DNA of 64,000 bases from Oleidesulfovibrio sp047973035 (GCF_047973035.1 NZ_JBKEBF010000039.1:60541-124540); one strand, 5' to 3'. Shown: positions 1-9,158, counted from the first letter of the stretch. Notes: generated by a model not told the origin, from the sequence alone. Program-made: numbers and translations.

Positions 1-1
1 G

Positions 2-2887
2 TTAACCGCAGAAAAGGTTCTTGTTCAGTTTAAGCTGAACAGAATTTTCAGCGGGATATTTGAATTGGGGCACAGCAATATTCAACGGCCTGTAATTTCA
101 TTAGTGCGAGAGGTAGACGGGCGCGCGAACTGGCAAGCTCTGGCCGAAGCTTTTGGTGGGACCAACAGGTTAGAAGCCCCTGCAGACTTGCAGCCTGAAT
201 TGCCATTTAAACTTGCAGACAGCAGTTTTGATGGTTTCCGCATGATGGACGGTACGATTCAACTTGAGGACAGGCAAAATAATATTGCTCTTTCCGCCTC
301 TGAGCTGAATCTCTCCTTAACCGGAGGAGAAGCCAGAACCTTTTCCGTTGACGGAGAAATTGCTTTAAACAACACCATTATTAAGCAGAATTTTTCTATC
401 ATCGGCGAGATGGTTGTGGATGATACAGAGAACATTCAGCGGGTATTGGGAAGCCTTAAAAGTGAAGGAATTGTCACCATTCTGGGACGCCAGCTTCCGG
501 CAACTTTGGATACCGGAATTGATTACGATATTCAGCAGGGGCTGTTGGATATTGTTCTGGCGAAAGCTTCACTCGACCGTGCTGAACTTTCCGGCGAAGT
601 AAAACTGATCGGATTTTGGAACCAGCTAGTCCTGAATGGTGATGTGAGCGTTGCACATCTCAGTTTGCCGTTCTGGTTTGAGTTCGGTCAATATCTGCCG
701 GACAGCCTTCAGCATGCACTCGATGACTTAAGCGGCTCTCTGACTTTTCAGATGGATAAGAACGGTCTTGTGGTTTCCGCTCTTCAGGCATCTGTGCTTG
801 GTATGCCTTTGAGTGGCAAAGGCGGCGTTTATGACTTTGCAAAACCTGTCATCTCTATTGATGTAAGTGGCCGGTCTATTGATGTAAACAAAGTCTTCCC
901 CGAACTGTCTGTAACTCCTCCTGCAACTTTGCCACGAAGAATCGGCAATGAGCCGCCGGTGCTGCTTTTTGAAGATTCTGCCGACGATGATGAGTCCGGC
1001 ATCGGGTATGATATCCGTGTTGCCGCAGACAACTTTTCCGTCTTTGGATTTGAAGGGCAGGGTCTGTCTTTCAGGTGCTGGCCCTCAGAACAGGGCACGT
1101 ACACCTCATATGACGTTGCATCTATTTATGGGGGCTCTGTAAAATCACTTCTTGATATTCGTGATGACTTCGGGTTTCAGGTGGATGTGCAAAATGTCAG
1201 TATAGACATACCTGCCAAGCTGCTGGCCGGCAAAGAGGTTGCGGGCGGCATTTTGAACGCACGGGCAGATGTGGTTGCCGATGCTTCTACTATTCAAGGG
1301 TTGTTGGCAGATTTACACGGCAGGCTTGATGTTGATATTTCTTCCGGTTTCTTTGCTGTAAAAAGCAAGCGGCTTGCCGGCGGCTCTTTTGAACTGCAAC
1401 GTGTTCCTTTTGAACGGTTTGATTTTGCTTTAAAAATGGATGGCAAAAGTGCCGATCCTGATAAGCAGAAAGGACTTCTGCCATACTATTGGAACCTTAA
1501 AGGGGCACAACGTTCCAGTGCCTCAGATAATACTTCGTTTTCCTTAATCGGGCCTGTTGCACTTGATCCTTTGAGCCTTCTTCCCGAGGCACTTCATAAT
1601 GCACGCTTTAAAATTATCCGAAAAATGCCGATTGAACTGCCTTCGGGAACAGAACCTAGAGTAATTACATATGAAGGACGTGTTACGGCTGACCTGATAC
1701 GGGGCAATGTTCAAGTTTCAGATGGAAATGCAGAGTTTATCGGAATTAAAGCCGGATGGGATGCTTCAACGAAGGATATATATTCCGATGAGGCATGGAA
1801 CGGAACGTTTGATGTAAATGAGATTCCTGTTCGTCGTGTTGTGAGTACTGTTTGGGGTAAGGATAGCTTTCTGCCGCCGGATCCGCGTGTATTGAATTAT
1901 GCGGAACTTTCAGGGCAATTCCGATATGCGGGAAAGCGCCTCAATCTGGAAATTGCACAAGGGCAGATAGATAAAACTGTCTTTGCGGCTTCAGTCGAGG
2001 CTTTGCCTGAAAAGCAGATTTATTCTTTTGTCCTTGATGCAGATAATGTAGATATGGACAGGTATCTTCCAAAGGCTGCTAAAGGGCAGCCTGAAGATAA
2101 GCCCTTTGACTTTTCGGGATTGCGTAAACTTACTCTGCAAGGTGTAGTTTCTCTGGGGCACTTGATTTATAAGAATATGGCTTATTCCGACGTTCAGGCA
2201 TCGTTAAGCTGCGCCGGAGGGCGTGTTGCTGTAGAACCCTTGAGAGCGCAGCTATACGGCGGTACCGTAAGCGGATCATTCAGAGGCGACCTGACGGATA
2301 CTAAGGGGCTTACAACAAAAGCTTCTTTCAGCTTTCAGGAAGTGGATTTCGGCAAGCTTACAACAAGATTTGCAGGCGATGCCTACGTGACCGGCACTGC
2401 TGATATTTCATTTGATGTCGCAGGCGTAGTTGATTCTTCTGCGGATGTACCGGCCGGACTTGACGGAAACTGGCAATTTGTTGTCCGGAACGGTGAATAT
2501 AGCCTGAGAAAGCAGGAAGAAGGAAAAGATAAACCTGTTTCATATAGCTTTTCCGCAGCCAGTGCTTCCGGTTCAATGACCAGAGGCGTGCTGCGCAATG
2601 ACGACTTCAATTTGTCCGGTCCGCTTATCACCATTACAGGTAAGGGCGATGTAGACCTTGGACGTGAGCTTATTGACTATACGGCAATCGTTTCATTTGC
2701 ACGCATCCCAAGCTTTCCTGTGCGGTTGCGCGGCTCTATGTACGATCCCAACGTGAACGTGAAACACCTTGAGATTTTGCCTCGGACAATAGGTAATATC
2801 GGAGGAGGTGTTTTTAGTATTATCCGCGGAATCATTTCTGTGCCTTTGAAGGCTGCGGATAAGTTGATTGATGGCACTTCACCATAG
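2..2887 (+). CDS. AsmA family protein, 5' end cut by window edge
   Basis: This reading frame is open from base 2 with no stop or clear start, so the gene begins left of the window; the TTG at 65 is only an internal codon. About 960 residues are visible. The opening part (LNRIFSGIFELGHSNIQRP, then VDGRANW) matches the usual AsmA N-terminal pattern in which a beta-rich repeat leads to a 'DGRxNW' motif, and the C-terminal third carries the typical AsmA_2 pattern of barrel-like strands ending in a DVDLG-like segment. Proteins of this family are anchored in the inner membrane and reach across the periplasm; they are linked to lipid transport and outer membrane assembly. The N-terminal membrane segment would be upstream. 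A strong terminator follows at 2940. The family call is secure; substrate is unknown. Confidence 0.85.
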   Translation, partial: LTAEKVLVQFKLNRIFSGIFELGHSNIQRPVISLVREVDGRANWQALAEAFGGTNRLEAPADLQPELPFKLADSSFDGFRMMDGTIQLEDRQNNIALSASELNLSLTGGEARTFSVDGEIALNNTIIKQNFSIIGEMVVDDTENIQRVLGSLKSEGIVTILGRQLPATLDTGIDYDIQQGLLDIVLAKASLDRAELSGEVKLIGFWNQLVLNGDVSVAHLSLPFWFEFGQYLPDSLQHALDDLSGSLTFQMDKNGLVVSALQASVLGMPLSGKGGVYDFAKPVISIDVSGRSIDVNKVFPELSVTPPATLPRRIGNEPPVLLFEDSADDDESGIGYDIRVAADNFSVFGFEGQGLSFRCWPSEQGTYTSYDVASIYGGSVKSLLDIRDDFGFQVDVQNVSIDIPAKLLAGKEVAGGILNARADVVADASTIQGLLADLHGRLDVDISSGFFAVKSKRLAGGSFELQRVPFERFDFALKMDGKSADPDKQKGLLPYYWNLKGAQRSSASDNTSFSLIGPVALDPLSLLPEALHNARFKIIRKMPIELPSGTEPRVITYEGRVTADLIRGNVQVSDGNAEFIGIKAGWDASTKDIYSDEAWNGTFDVNEIPVRRVVSTVWGKDSFLPPDPRVLNYAELSGQFRYAGKRLNLEIAQGQIDKTVFAASVEALPEKQIYSFVLDADNVDMDRYLPKAAKGQPEDKPFDFSGLRKLTLQGVVSLGHLIYKNMAYSDVQASLSCAGGRVAVEPLRAQLYGGTVSGSFRGDLTDTKGLTTKASFSFQEVDFGKLTTRFAGDAYVTGTADISFDVAGVVDSSADVPAGLDGNWQFVVRNGEYSLRKQEEGKDKPVSYSFSAASASGSMTRGVLRNDDFNLSGPLITITGKGDVDLGRELIDYTAIVSFARIPSFPVRLRGSMYDPNVNVKHLEILPRTIGNIGGGVFSIIRGIISVPLKAADKLIDGTSP

Positions 2888-2939
2888 TTCACTTTTTGCA
2901 TCTTGTGCAAGTTGTGCAGTGCGCGACTTGTATTTTTGT

Positions 2940-2980
2940 GCCTTTTCTTGCACTATTTTGTGCATGAAAAGGCTTTTTTT
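2940..2980 (+). terminator. Intrinsic terminator after the AsmA gene
   Basis: A 14-bp stem with one mismatch (2940-2953 with 2960-2973) closes a 6-base loop and is followed directly by seven T residues. It separates the AsmA gene from the two-component operon. Confidence 0.85.
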
Positions 2981-3077
2981 GTGAAGATCTGTTTCTACTG
3001 GTCTGATTTTATGACTTTAATTCGTTTGGCACATGTTTTTCATGTGCAAAGCCGGATTATCTCAACAGGATACTTTT

Positions 3078-4823
3078 ATGGAAGTTGCAGATTATAAACG
3101 TGAACGAAGCACGCTGATTATCGCCGTGCTAACGCTGGTGACAGTCGGGTTAAGCCTGATTGTTTCTACCGGTCAGGTGTTGTCTCAGCAGGAAGATGCG
3201 GGAATGCAACACCTGATTCTGGCATCCCGTTCCGTTTTGCAGGCTGTGGATAGCTCATTGCGACGGAGTATGACAATCGATGAGGCCGGTGATGCCACCT
3301 TTGGCAGCGGAGCCGCAGAGTTTTTCAGAGAACTGGAGCAGAGCGGAGAAGTTCTTTTTGTCGGGCTGATTGATAAGCACGGCGGGCGGGTATTGACCTC
3401 AAGAGCGAGTGGAGAGTCCGGCACTATTCTTTTTCCTCCTGATGCCCTCAGAACACTGGCGCAATCCGGCGAGTGGCATGGACGCGTCGGCTTCGGCGTA
3501 GAAAGTGCTTATGTCTATGGCAAGCGGATTCTGCCGGGCAATACCGGCAGTATGAGCATTCCGAGGGCAGAAACAGGCGAACCTTTACCTGCATTTCTTG
3601 TTGTCGGCCTTGATATGGCAAAGCATCAAGCCATCTACCGCAAGTTCAGACAGAACGCTTTGTTTCAGGCTGCGTATATTCTGGGTGCCGCTGTTCTTAT
3701 CTGGGCGCTTGCCATGGGCCTTATCAAGCGCCGTGAAATGGCTGGCAAAGCACGTCAGCTCGAACGTTTTCAGGTGAAGCTGCTGGATAACCTGCCGGAT
3801 GGTCTTGTCACTGTAGGAATGAATGGCACCATAATGGCAGCCAACCCTGCCGCAAATGGTATTTTGCAAGCCAGGGGCGATGGGCTTGCGGGAAAGATAC
3901 TGACGGATCTTCCTGATGAAATGCGCCGTTGCCTTGCTGCTCCCGATTCAGAAACTGCCGGATGGCGGCAGGAGAGTGTCCGCGGGGCGCATCTTGAAAT
4001 TTTGAGCGTGAAGATGCCGGAAAGCGGTGATGCCGAAGAGCCTTCCCGTCTGGTGATTCTGCGGGACAGAACCCAGATTCGTACTCTTGAAAAAAGCCTT
4101 AGTGATGCAGAAAAGCTTGCCGCGGTAGGAACGCTTGCCGCCGGTGTGGCTCATGAAATCCGGAATCCGTTGAGTGCGTTACGAGGCTTTGCTCAATATT
4201 TTGCTAAAAAATTCAAGGAGAAGCAGCCGGAAGAAGTCTACGCACAGACTATGGTGCGGGAAGCGGACCGGCTTAACAGGGTCATCACAGATCTGCTTTA
4301 CCTTGCCCGCCCGAGAAGGGTAAGTCCGAGGCTTGTTCCACTCAGGCGCCTTATTTCAGAGGTTGAAGACCTTGTTCGCTTTGACCTCGATGAACGAAAG
4401 ATTTCATTGGTGGTCAGCCTTGGGCCGGAAGAAGTCTGGGCTGATGAGGATACCTTGAAGCAGGCTTTGCTTAACCTTGTCCTGAATAGCCTTGATGCGC
4501 TGCGCGAGTCGAATAGTCCTGTCAGACAGGTTGATGTGGCATCGGGAATGGCTAAAGACGGTGTCTGGGTTTTTGTACGTGACACTGCAGGTGGTATGAC
4601 AAAAGAACAGGCAGAGCAGGCCTTTGAGCCATTTTATACTACTAAAAAGAAAGGTACGGGCCTTGGCCTTGCACTTGTCCATAAAACAATGCGCGACCAC
4701 GGTGGTAAAGCTATTATCGACTCTTTGCAGGGGCAAGGAACAACTGTCGGGTTGTTCTTCCCTGAAGTTGATACGACTGAAGATGTACAACGTACCGTTG
4801 ATGAAACCGAGAGGGATGCATGA
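3078..4823 (+). CDS. Membrane sensor histidine kinase (ZraS/NtrB type)
   Basis: Start ATG 3078 is preferred over the upstream in-frame ATG 3033 because AGGA lies 7 bases before it; this gives 581 residues. The layout is a first membrane segment (about residues 15-35), a periplasmic sensing part of about 160 residues, a second membrane segment (around 196-216, AAYILGAAVLIWALA), a PAS-like domain (DNLPDGLVTVGMNGTI), then HisKA and HATPase. The phospho-acceptor is His359 in GVAHEIRNPL, and the ATP lid reads GTGLGLALVHK. The gene overlaps the next one by 4 bases, so it almost surely phosphorylates that sigma-54 activator. Signal is unknown; ZraS-like kinases often sense envelope stress or metals. 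Confidence 0.88.
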   Translation: MEVADYKRERSTLIIAVLTLVTVGLSLIVSTGQVLSQQEDAGMQHLILASRSVLQAVDSSLRRSMTIDEAGDATFGSGAAEFFRELEQSGEVLFVGLIDKHGGRVLTSRASGESGTILFPPDALRTLAQSGEWHGRVGFGVESAYVYGKRILPGNTGSMSIPRAETGEPLPAFLVVGLDMAKHQAIYRKFRQNALFQAAYILGAAVLIWALAMGLIKRREMAGKARQLERFQVKLLDNLPDGLVTVGMNGTIMAANPAANGILQARGDGLAGKILTDLPDEMRRCLAAPDSETAGWRQESVRGAHLEILSVKMPESGDAEEPSRLVILRDRTQIRTLEKSLSDAEKLAAVGTLAAGVAHEIRNPLSALRGFAQYFAKKFKEKQPEEVYAQTMVREADRLNRVITDLLYLARPRRVSPRLVPLRRLISEVEDLVRFDLDERKISLVVSLGPEEVWADEDTLKQALLNLVLNSLDALRESNSPVRQVDVASGMAKDGVWVFVRDTAGGMTKEQAEQAFEPFYTTKKKGTGLGLALVHKTMRDHGGKAIIDSLQGQGTTVGLFFPEVDTTEDVQRTVDETERDA

Positions 4824-6193
4824 TCAAGCGATTGCTCGTTATAGATGATGAACCAGGCCATCGCCTGATGGTCAGGGCCGTAATGGAAGACGCCGGATGG
4901 AAGGTGTTCGAAGCCGGAAGTGGCGAAGAAGGACTTTCGTTTCTGGGGACAGATTCAGTTCATGTTGTTCTGCTGGACATGCGTATGCCTGGAATGGACG
5001 GTAAGGAGACTCTTGCACGGATTCATGAAATTTATCCTGAATTGCCGGTGATTATGCTTACAGCCTATGGTACCGTTGGATCAGCTGTTGAAGCAATGAA
5101 GAAGGGCGCGTTCGATTATCTCAGTAAGCCCGCTGACAATGATGAGCTGACCGCTGTACTGGAAAAAGGATGGGAGTATTCCCTGCTGCTCGCAGAAAAC
5201 CAGAATCTGCGACGCAAGCTGGGGCAGGGGGATCCTTCTCTGAACATTGTGGGGGGAAGCCCTGCAATGCTCAGAGTGTTGGACTTTATCCGTCAGGCGG
5301 GACCAAGCGAAGCTACCGTGCTTATCATGGGTGAGTCCGGCACAGGTAAAGAATTAATCGCGGAAGCGTTGCATGAAGCAAGCGTAAGGCAAGGCAAGCC
5401 GTTGGTAAAAGTCAACTGCGCGGCGTTGCCGGGCAACCTGCTGGAAAGTGAATTATTCGGTTATGTAAAAGGTGCTTTTACCGGCGCAGTTAAGGATAAG
5501 CCCGGTCGTTTTCAGCTTGCGCGAGGTGGAACACTGTTTCTGGATGAAATTGGCGAAATGCCGGTTGAGCTTCAGGCCAAGCTGCTGCGGGCACTTCAGG
5601 AACGTGTGATTGAACCTTTGGGGGCGATCAAACCGGTAGAAGTTGATGTAAGAATAATAGCAGCGACGAACCGCGACCTACGAAAAGCTGTAGAAGGCGG
5701 TGAGTTTCGTGAAGATTTATTTTTCAGGCTGAATGTTCTGGAAGTGATTTCTCCTCCTTTGAGAGAGCATATTGATGACATCCCGTTACTGGTCAGCAGG
5801 CTGATGGATAAGTTAAGCCGGAAGAACAGGAAGGAAGTTAGAAGTGTAAGCCCCGAGTTTCTGGATGCTTTGATAGCCTATTCATGGCCGGGCAACGTCC
5901 GTGAGCTTGAAAATGTCCTTGAACGGGCTTTGATCCTCAGCCGCTCTGATATTCTTGGTCCGGAGTCATTGCCTGCGCAGCTTTTGGAAGGCTCTTCAAA
6001 GAGAGAAACACAAGCGCATAGTGGTGCATTGCTGCCTGCTGTACCATCTTTTGATGAAGCTGAAAGAGACACCTTGCTGAAAGCTTTGGACGCACACGGC
6101 GGGCATAGAGAAAAGACGGCTGACGCTTTGGGAATCAGTCGACGAACGCTGCAGTATAAGTTGAAAAAATTTGGCCTGACGAAAAGAAATTAA
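4820..6193 (+). CDS. Sigma-54-dependent response regulator (NtrC/ZraR type)
   Basis: This 457-residue protein has the full NtrC layout. The receiver has acidic residues IDDE and the phospho-acceptor Asp53 in LLDMRMPG. The AAA+ domain has Walker A GESGTGKE (near 170), the sigma-54 contact loop GAFTGA (218-223) and Walker B LFLDEIGEM. A Fis-type helix-turn-helix closes the protein (KTADALGISRRTLQYKLKKFG). The presence of GAFTGA means it should activate sigma-54 promoters rather than just repress. It overlaps the kinase gene by 4 bases, the usual translational coupling of a cognate pair. Its targets are not evident. The only consensus sigma-54 site found nearby is the flagellin promoter at 35.7 kb, and a link to it is speculative. 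Confidence 0.93.
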   Translation: MIKRLLVIDDEPGHRLMVRAVMEDAGWKVFEAGSGEEGLSFLGTDSVHVVLLDMRMPGMDGKETLARIHEIYPELPVIMLTAYGTVGSAVEAMKKGAFDYLSKPADNDELTAVLEKGWEYSLLLAENQNLRRKLGQGDPSLNIVGGSPAMLRVLDFIRQAGPSEATVLIMGESGTGKELIAEALHEASVRQGKPLVKVNCAALPGNLLESELFGYVKGAFTGAVKDKPGRFQLARGGTLFLDEIGEMPVELQAKLLRALQERVIEPLGAIKPVEVDVRIIAATNRDLRKAVEGGEFREDLFFRLNVLEVISPPLREHIDDIPLLVSRLMDKLSRKNRKEVRSVSPEFLDALIAYSWPGNVRELENVLERALILSRSDILGPESLPAQLLEGSSKRETQAHSGALLPAVPSFDEAERDTLLKALDAHGGHREKTADALGISRRTLQYKLKKFGLTKRN

Positions 6194-6291
6194 CCACCTG
6201 GCCCCATTGTATTTTGCGCTTTTTCAGTAAGTATGCTTTTATAGATAGTTACCTAGGCTGTATTAGCGTAACAAAAATGTGAGGGGCTGTG

Positions 6292-6870
6292 GTGCTTTTC
6301 TCCCATGGTGCTAAATGGTTTTACGCAGTCACGATTATGCTGGCTTTAGCTGTTTCCGGCTGCTCAGCCAATCAGAGCGGTTATCAGGCGCTGTTGCAAA
6401 GCCGGTACGATGATGCCGGACAAGCATATGAATCTTGTCTGGCTGATGCATGTTCCGACCTGCGAAGCCGCGTCCGCTATGCGTTTGTACTTTATAAGAC
6501 GCAACAGTATCAGCAGGCTCTCGATTTATTGGATGCGCTGAAAGCCCACCCTGACGTAGCGGAGTTCGCATTTTACTGGAGTGGTCTTGTCCATCTTGTT
6601 GTGGGAGACCGGCATCAGGCAATTTTAGATTGGCGACAGTGTGAACCTGACGCTTTTGAAGTACGAAAAGCTGTTTATACTGCTCTTTGGGCAGTGGAAA
6701 ACAGTAATGATTCAGATCTTGCCTCTGTTGCACAGTCAGTGGATGTATCCGTTCAAGCTGCATATGGACTGTACCTTTCCAGAGTCAAACATGATCCTGA
6801 GCTTCCGGCTGCTTATTCCGATGCCGGTTTGAACAGGCTTTCTTCTTTGCCCAGTCCTTATATCCCCTGA
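6292..6870 (+). CDS. TPR-like lipoprotein, function unknown
   Basis: About 192 residues. GTG at 6292 fits best with the GAGGGG ribosome site at 6281-6286; GTG 6289 is the in-frame alternative. A signal peptide ends in a lipobox (LALAVSGC), so the mature protein should be a lipoprotein. The remainder is helical and Ala/Leu/Tyr-rich with repeated tyrosine-spaced segments (YQALLQSRYDDAGQAYESCL, YKTQQYQQALDLLDAL) like tetratricopeptide repeats, which usually bind partner proteins. It lies between the ZraSR-like pair and a free Hpt gene, both on the same strand, and may belong to the same unit (95-base gap upstream, 12-base gap downstream). I do not recognise a named family. Confidence 0.7.
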   Translation: MLFSHGAKWFYAVTIMLALAVSGCSANQSGYQALLQSRYDDAGQAYESCLADACSDLRSRVRYAFVLYKTQQYQQALDLLDALKAHPDVAEFAFYWSGLVHLVVGDRHQAILDWRQCEPDAFEVRKAVYTALWAVENSNDSDLASVAQSVDVSVQAAYGLYLSRVKHDPELPAAYSDAGLNRLSSLPSPYIP

Positions 6871-6882
6871 TGGGATGCTTCT

Positions 6883-7236
6883 ATGAAATGTATTGATTAT
6901 GAAAAGTTGTATTCCCGGTTTGGTGATAAAGATCTGATCAGAACAATGCTGGGGATATTTATCGGTGACTTTGATGAGCGTTTAGCAAAGATGAAAACTT
7001 TGTCAGAGTCATCAGACTTTAACGGATTGTATAAAGCTTCACACGCGTTGAAGGGGGCGGCAGGAACTATTGGTGCCTCTCAACTGGCTTTTTGTGCGGC
7101 AACTCTTGAAAACGCTGCAACCGAAGGCAAAGAAGATTCTATTAGGCAAGCATGGTCAGCGCTTATTGATGAAGCCGATTGCGTGAAGTCTGAAGTTGAG
7201 ATTATTTTGCATGAAGCCGGAATGACATCCTCATAA
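6883..7236 (+). CDS. Stand-alone Hpt (histidine phosphotransfer) protein
   Basis: This 117-residue protein is a single Hpt domain: a four-helix bundle with the acceptor His54 in the motif ASHALKGAAGTIG, and the length is normal for a free phosphotransfer protein. Such proteins carry phosphate between hybrid kinases and receivers. It follows the lipoprotein gene by 12 bases. No hybrid kinase is adjacent; the nearest one, at 17.2-19.9 kb, already has its own Hpt domain. Its partner is therefore unknown. Confidence 0.87.
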   Translation: MKCIDYEKLYSRFGDKDLIRTMLGIFIGDFDERLAKMKTLSESSDFNGLYKASHALKGAAGTIGASQLAFCAATLENAATEGKEDSIRQAWSALIDEADCVKSEVEIILHEAGMTSS

Positions 7237-7329
7237 TTTTTTACGAAGGAACGCCTTGCTAGCGTTAATGTTGGTACCTATATGAAAAGAAAGGGATAAA
7301 GATAACCCAACGTTCGCCAGGAGGCTTCA

Positions 7330-7533
7330 ATGACAATTGAAAATGGAAGAGATATCTCTTTGATTTCTGCAGGGTGCAATGGGTGCAGGGCGTGTGTTGA
7401 AATTGCTCCTGACTATGTTGCATGGATGGAAGGAGACGAGCGTCCCATGCTGCTTTCCGATGTTGCCCCTGATGATGTTGCGCATGAGTTAATGGCTTTC
7501 TGCCCTGAAGGTTGTTTTGAATACGACGAATAG
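7330..7533 (+). CDS. Small ferredoxin-like iron-sulfur protein
   Basis: This 67-residue protein has cysteines at 16, 19 and 22 (CNGCRAC) and a late pair at 58 and 62 (CPEGC). The first three plus Cys58-Pro match a single-cluster bacterial ferredoxin. The spacing CxxCxxC-x35-CP suits one [4Fe-4S] or [3Fe-4S] cluster, and the acidic surface (WMEGDERP, DVAPDD) is typical of an electron carrier. The ribosome site AGGAGG lies 7 bases before ATG 7330. It has its own terminator. Its redox partners are not encoded next to it. The extra Cys62 is unusual. Confidence 0.82.
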   Translation: MTIENGRDISLISAGCNGCRACVEIAPDYVAWMEGDERPMLLSDVAPDDVAHELMAFCPEGCFEYDE

Positions 7534-7558
7534 CCAGTTACTAATTTGCAAGAAAAAA

Positions 7559-7587
7559 AGCTGGTCCGGTATTCCGGGCCAGCTTTT
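7559..7587. terminator. Bidirectional intrinsic terminator
   Basis: An 11-bp stem (7559-7569 with 7574-7584, one G-T pair) has a 4-base loop. It is flanked by a T run on the plus side and seven A residues on the other, so it can serve both the ferredoxin gene and the converging gene at 7591. Confidence 0.85.
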
Positions 7588-7590
7588 CTG

Positions 7591-8022
7591 TTACATCCAG
7601 GAGCCTTTTGTATATCTGACTATTTCTGTAACTCTTCTTGCTTTAACAATATCAAATTGGCCACTCATGGCTTCTGAGGGGGTTTTGCCCCGGGCTTCGT
7701 AAACCATCTCATGATACTTGATGATGCCGATATACCTGCCGGAAGCCGCGGACTGCTTCACTCTGGTGGTCAGGTTTTCTGTATTGATGGAAAGATATCT
7801 GGCTATATACTCTCCATTTTCTTGTACAATTTCTTTGGAGTGAACAGAGGGTTTGATATTAGCGCTGATCGATTTCAGTTTGCTGTCGGCAAAGGCAATC
7901 AGCTTAGCAGCAACTGCAGGATTAGGGCTGAGTGGAACATGAGTGGTTGAAGAATCCTGCCCTGCAAAAGCATTTCCGGCCAGCATGGTGAGGCATAAGG
8001 CCAAGCCCAGTACGAATTTCAT
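7591..8022 (-). CDS. Small exported protein of unknown function
   Basis: This 143-residue protein has a clear signal peptide (MKFVLGLALCLTMLAGNAFAG, cleavage after AFA), so it should be periplasmic. The mature part is mixed and basic, with a segment of alternating hydrophobic residues (GRYIGIIKYHEMVYEARG) that looks like beta structure. No membrane segment, metal motif or known domain is visible and I do not recognise the family. It is downstream of the vWA-OmpA gene but a terminator lies between them, so it is probably transcribed separately. The ribosome site (GGAG) is 11 bases from ATG, rather far. Confidence 0.65.
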   Translation of the reverse strand: MKFVLGLALCLTMLAGNAFAGQDSSTTHVPLSPNPAVAAKLIAFADSKLKSISANIKPSVHSKEIVQENGEYIARYLSINTENLTTRVKQSAASGRYIGIIKYHEMVYEARGKTPSEAMSGQFDIVKARRVTEIVRYTKGSWM

Positions 8023-8052
8023 TTAGCTGTCGTCTCCGGCAACATGTTAATG

Positions 8053-8083
8053 TAAAACGGCCCAGCGAACACCGCCGGGCCGT
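8053..8083 (-). terminator. Intrinsic terminator after the vWA-OmpA gene
   Basis: An 11-bp stem with one mismatch (8057-8067 with 8073-8083) and a 5-base loop. On the minus strand it is followed by TTTTACA. Confidence 0.75.
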
Positions 8084-8105
8084 TTCTATTCACATTTTCA
8101 AAGCC

Positions 8106-9158
8106 TTACTTGAAGGTGATTTCAACCCTTCTGTTCAGCTTTCTTCCTTCCACGGTGTTGTTGTCAAACTTAGGATTGCTTTCGCCGAATCCTACAGCGT
8201 CAATGCGATTTCCGTCAACACCCTCTTTTACGAGGAATGCTTTTACGGATTCAGCACGACGCTGAGACAGACCCATGTTGTAGGTTTCAGGACCGGTGCT
8301 GTCAGTATGACCGCCAAGGGTTACCTGCTTGCCTGCATTTTCTTCGATAAGAGCAGCAGCTTCGGTCAGAACGTCGCTTGCTTCGTTGGTGATCTTATCA
8401 GAGTCGAAAGCAAATTGGACACTACGCAGAACGATAACTTCTTCGTCTACGATGGGTGCAACAACAGGAGCGGGGGCTTCCACTTCGCGCACTTCGTAGA
8501 ATACGTCGCGTACAAAACCGTTCAGGGCCTGCTCGTCGGCCAGCAGAGTTTCTGCATCAGCCTTTACGGAGCAGCCGTTCAGAGCGGCAATCTGGTCGAG
8601 AACTGCTTTGCCCGCCTCAGTTTCAGCTACGGAAACAACGTGCAGACAAAGGCCGGGGGCGCTGTCATACAGAGCCTGAGCCTGAGCAACTGGATCAGAA
8701 CCGAAGTTGGATTCGCCGTCACTTACCAGAATGACAGCAGCCTTGCGGGACATTTTGTCAGCCACAGGGCGGAGCATATGCAGGCCATCACCCATGGGAG
8801 TGCGGCGGGCATAAATATCCTGCTCGGAGTCAAGGCTCATGATGCCTTGCTCAAGAGCAGACTTGGAATAGGGGCCATAAGACACTACTTCTTTGTAAGG
8901 GGCAAAAAGATGCATGCTTGCATCGTAGTTCAGCGCAGGAATAGCTGCGTTGATTTTGCTCAGCGCCTTTTTGGCAACTTCCATCTTCGGCATGTCCAAC
9001 TTTTCATGAGTCATCATCATGGAGCCGGAATCGTCAACAAAGACGTCGAAGCTGGCAATTTTTGGGGTGTACTCCACTTCTGCGGCATTTGAAATTGCCG
9101 GGGCCATGATCAGCATGGCCAGCAGGAGTGAGAAGAAGGGGTTCAGTGTTGCTTTCAT
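8106..9158 (-). CDS. von Willebrand A domain-OmpA fusion, exported
   Basis: Start ATG 9158 is set by the strong GGAGG site and gives 350 residues beginning with a signal peptide (MKATLNPFFSLLLAMLIMAP). Residues about 35-210 form a von Willebrand factor A domain with a metal-ion adhesion site DDSGS (42-46) and a later VSDGESN. About 245-345 is an OmpA/MotB-type peptidoglycan-binding domain (GGHTDSTGPETYN, LSQRRAESV, VGFGESNP). The protein is predicted to be periplasmic or at the outer membrane, anchored to the cell wall, with a metal-dependent ligand-binding head. A short Ala/Pro/Val linker joins the two halves. No transmembrane barrel is visible, so it is not a classical OmpA. Ligand unknown. 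Confidence 0.85.
   Translation of the reverse strand: MKATLNPFFSLLLAMLIMAPAISNAAEVEYTPKIASFDVFVDDSGSMMMTHEKLDMPKMEVAKKALSKINAAIPALNYDASMHLFAPYKEVVSYGPYSKSALEQGIMSLDSEQDIYARRTPMGDGLHMLRPVADKMSRKAAVILVSDGESNFGSDPVAQAQALYDSAPGLCLHVVSVAETEAGKAVLDQIAALNGCSVKADAETLLADEQALNGFVRDVFYEVREVEAPAPVVAPIVDEEVIVLRSVQFAFDSDKITNEASDVLTEAAALIEENAGKQVTLGGHTDSTGPETYNMGLSQRRAESVKAFLVKEGVDGNRIDAVGFGESNPKFDNNTVEGRKLNRRVEITFK

Noticed and set aside
3027..3042. TGGCAC-N5-TTTCA upstream of the sensor kinase gene, like a sigma-54 site
   Set aside because: The essential -12 GC is TC here. It is a near-match only, so not called as a promoter.
8307..9092. 261-codon plus-strand frame opposite the vWA-OmpA gene
   Set aside because: Antisense shadow; no domain and no ribosome site.
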